The notes under the pieces: generated by a model
Told to the model about the DNA's origin: nothing
The model's input: the letters and a program-made list of their open reading frames with translations, nothing else
Database searches by the model: none
Position numbers and translations under genes: made by a program
In this document: piece by piece, positions 4,690 through 5,461 of the stretch
Position numbering within the stretch: position 1 is the stretch's first letter
How the letters are laid out: each line of letters starts with the position of its first letter
Source: Candidatus Heimdallarchaeota archaeon
GTDB lineage: Archaea > Asgardarchaeota > Heimdallarchaeia > Heimdallarchaeales > Heimdallarchaeaceae
NCBI GenBank assembly: GCA_023139025.1
Contig: JAGLOH010000163.1
Location: forward strand, 1 to 5,461
Direction of reading: 5' to 3'
DNA length: 5,461 nt

Positions 4690-5461
4690 ATGACAATTAA
4701 GATTATATGTGACACAAGCGCCGATTTAAACCTACAAAATGATGAAACTCTCTACGAGAAATATGACATTGAGTGGGTTCCTATGCAGGTAATGTTTGGT
4801 ACTGATGCTTTCAAGGAACTAACGGATTTAAAAACTTCAGAATTACATGAACGACTTAATAAAACTGATGTTCATCCAACAACATCTCAATCTACTCAAG
4901 CAGATTTACTCGCAGCTTATGAAAAATACGCAGATAAAGCTGATGATATCATCTCTATGCATCTCTCAGCTGAAGTTAGTGGTGCTGTAGCTAATGCAAA
5001 TATGGCTAAGAAAATGTACGAAAAACAGAATCCGGATGGAGCTAAAATACACATTTATGATACTAGAAAAGCTAGTACACCTTTTGGATTAATTGTTCTA
5101 AAAGCAGCCAATCTTATCAAAGAAGGCTTAAGTGTTGACCAACTTATACCGAAGCTTGATGAATGGAGAACTAAAGATGAATCATTTTATTTTACAGTGA
5201 ATGACTTAAGATGGCTTTTTGATGGTGGAAGATTAAGTCGAGCCAAGTATGTTTTAGGTTCTCTTCTTTCAAAAAATCCTATTCTCACTTTTATCGATGG
5301 TAAAATTGAACCTGTTAAAAGTGCTTCAGGAATAGATAAGACAATGCAAGCAATCGTTGAGATGCTGATAGATGATTTGCAAGCTGACCCTAGTGAATTA
5401 ACCTTACATTTCGCACAAGCATCATTTTACGATGAAACAAAAGAATATGCCTCACAATTCG
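4690..5461 (+). CDS. degV: DegV-family fatty-acid-binding protein, second copy (3' end outside window)
   Basis: An uninterrupted frame of 257 codons starts at the ATG at 4690 and runs off the window; about 40 C-terminal residues, including the GPG strand, are outside. By my count it is about 75% identical to the protein at 3426-4313. It keeps ICDTSADL (6-13), TTSQST (64-69), IISMHLSAEVSGA (87-99), the D-x-R segment (YDTRKAS, 123-129) and the GGRLSR block at about 179-184. Differences are unevenly spread: residues 1-37 have only two, whereas the region around the last visible domain (about 195-225) differs often, including the fatty-acid-proximal stretch after GGR. This suggests the two copies may hold different lipids, but that is inference. 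The start is fixed by the copy-to-copy match, which includes the promoter and ATG. It should be followed outside the window by an intact relative of the pseudogene at 4371. Confidence 0.9.
   Translation, partial: MTIKIICDTSADLNLQNDETLYEKYDIEWVPMQVMFGTDAFKELTDLKTSELHERLNKTDVHPTTSQSTQADLLAAYEKYADKADDIISMHLSAEVSGAVANANMAKKMYEKQNPDGAKIHIYDTRKASTPFGLIVLKAANLIKEGLSVDQLIPKLDEWRTKDESFYFTVNDLRWLFDGGRLSRAKYVLGSLLSKNPILTFIDGKIEPVKSASGIDKTMQAIVEMLIDDLQADPSELTLHFAQASFYDETKEYASQF

Larger units (their letters stand above)
4632..5461 (+). repeat. Tandem duplication, unit 2 (runs off window)
   Basis: This begins with TTATTATTT at 4632 and matches unit 1 through the promoter and the DegV gene up to the window end. 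Promoter DNA is about 90% identical, the first 60 coding bases differ at 5 positions, and the encoded proteins are about 75% identical over 257 residues without a gap. Confidence 0.8.

Noticed and set aside
1..5461. CRISPR array, tRNA, rRNA, insertion sequence or attachment site
   Set aside because: No short regularly spaced repeats, cloverleaf sequence, transposase motif or terminal inverted repeats were seen; the only repeat is the DegV tandem duplication.

Overview
The window is strongly AT-rich and looks archaeal. Genes are preceded by TTTAAA/TTTATATA-type TATA boxes about 25-30 bases before their start codons, ends are marked by poly-T tracts, and there is an archaeal-style Get3/ArsA ATPase. 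A secreted, single-pass membrane protein whose layout recalls the eukaryotic translocon-associated protein beta (TRAP-beta) suggests an Asgard archaeon. That lineage call is inference from one weak-homology protein and base composition; no ribosomal marker is present.

Layout. Bases 1-636 (+) hold the C-terminal part of a very divergent DegV-family protein. It converges, with 5 bases between stop codons, on a minus-strand block: a TatD-family metal hydrolase (642-1448), a Get3/ArsA-type ATPase 10 bases upstream of it (1459-2436), and the TRAP-beta-like protein (2504-3280, possibly starting as far out as 3361). Get3 and TatD look like one transcript from a TATA box at about 2463. The TRAP-beta-like gene has its own poly-T terminator and promoter. 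Running divergently from it on the plus strand are a complete DegV protein (3426-4313), a truncated and frameshifted DegV pseudogene (4371-4631), and a second DegV protein about 75% identical to the first (4690 to the window end, cut off).

The right half is a tandem duplication. The sequence from about 3366 (promoter, DegV gene, start of a second DegV gene) is repeated from about 4632, and the pseudogene stops exactly at the junction. This explains its truncation and predicts an intact version of that second DegV gene just beyond the window.

Biology. DegV/FakB proteins bind a single fatty acid. In bacteria they present it to a FakA kinase, and no kinase is visible here. Four DegV-family sequences in 5.5 kb point to a local paralogue expansion of unknown role in an organism presumed to make ether lipids. 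The Get3 and TRAP-beta-like neighbours would both act in membrane-protein or secretory-protein biogenesis, and their adjacency is the most interesting point in the window. I see no tRNA, rRNA, CRISPR array, insertion sequence or transposase.
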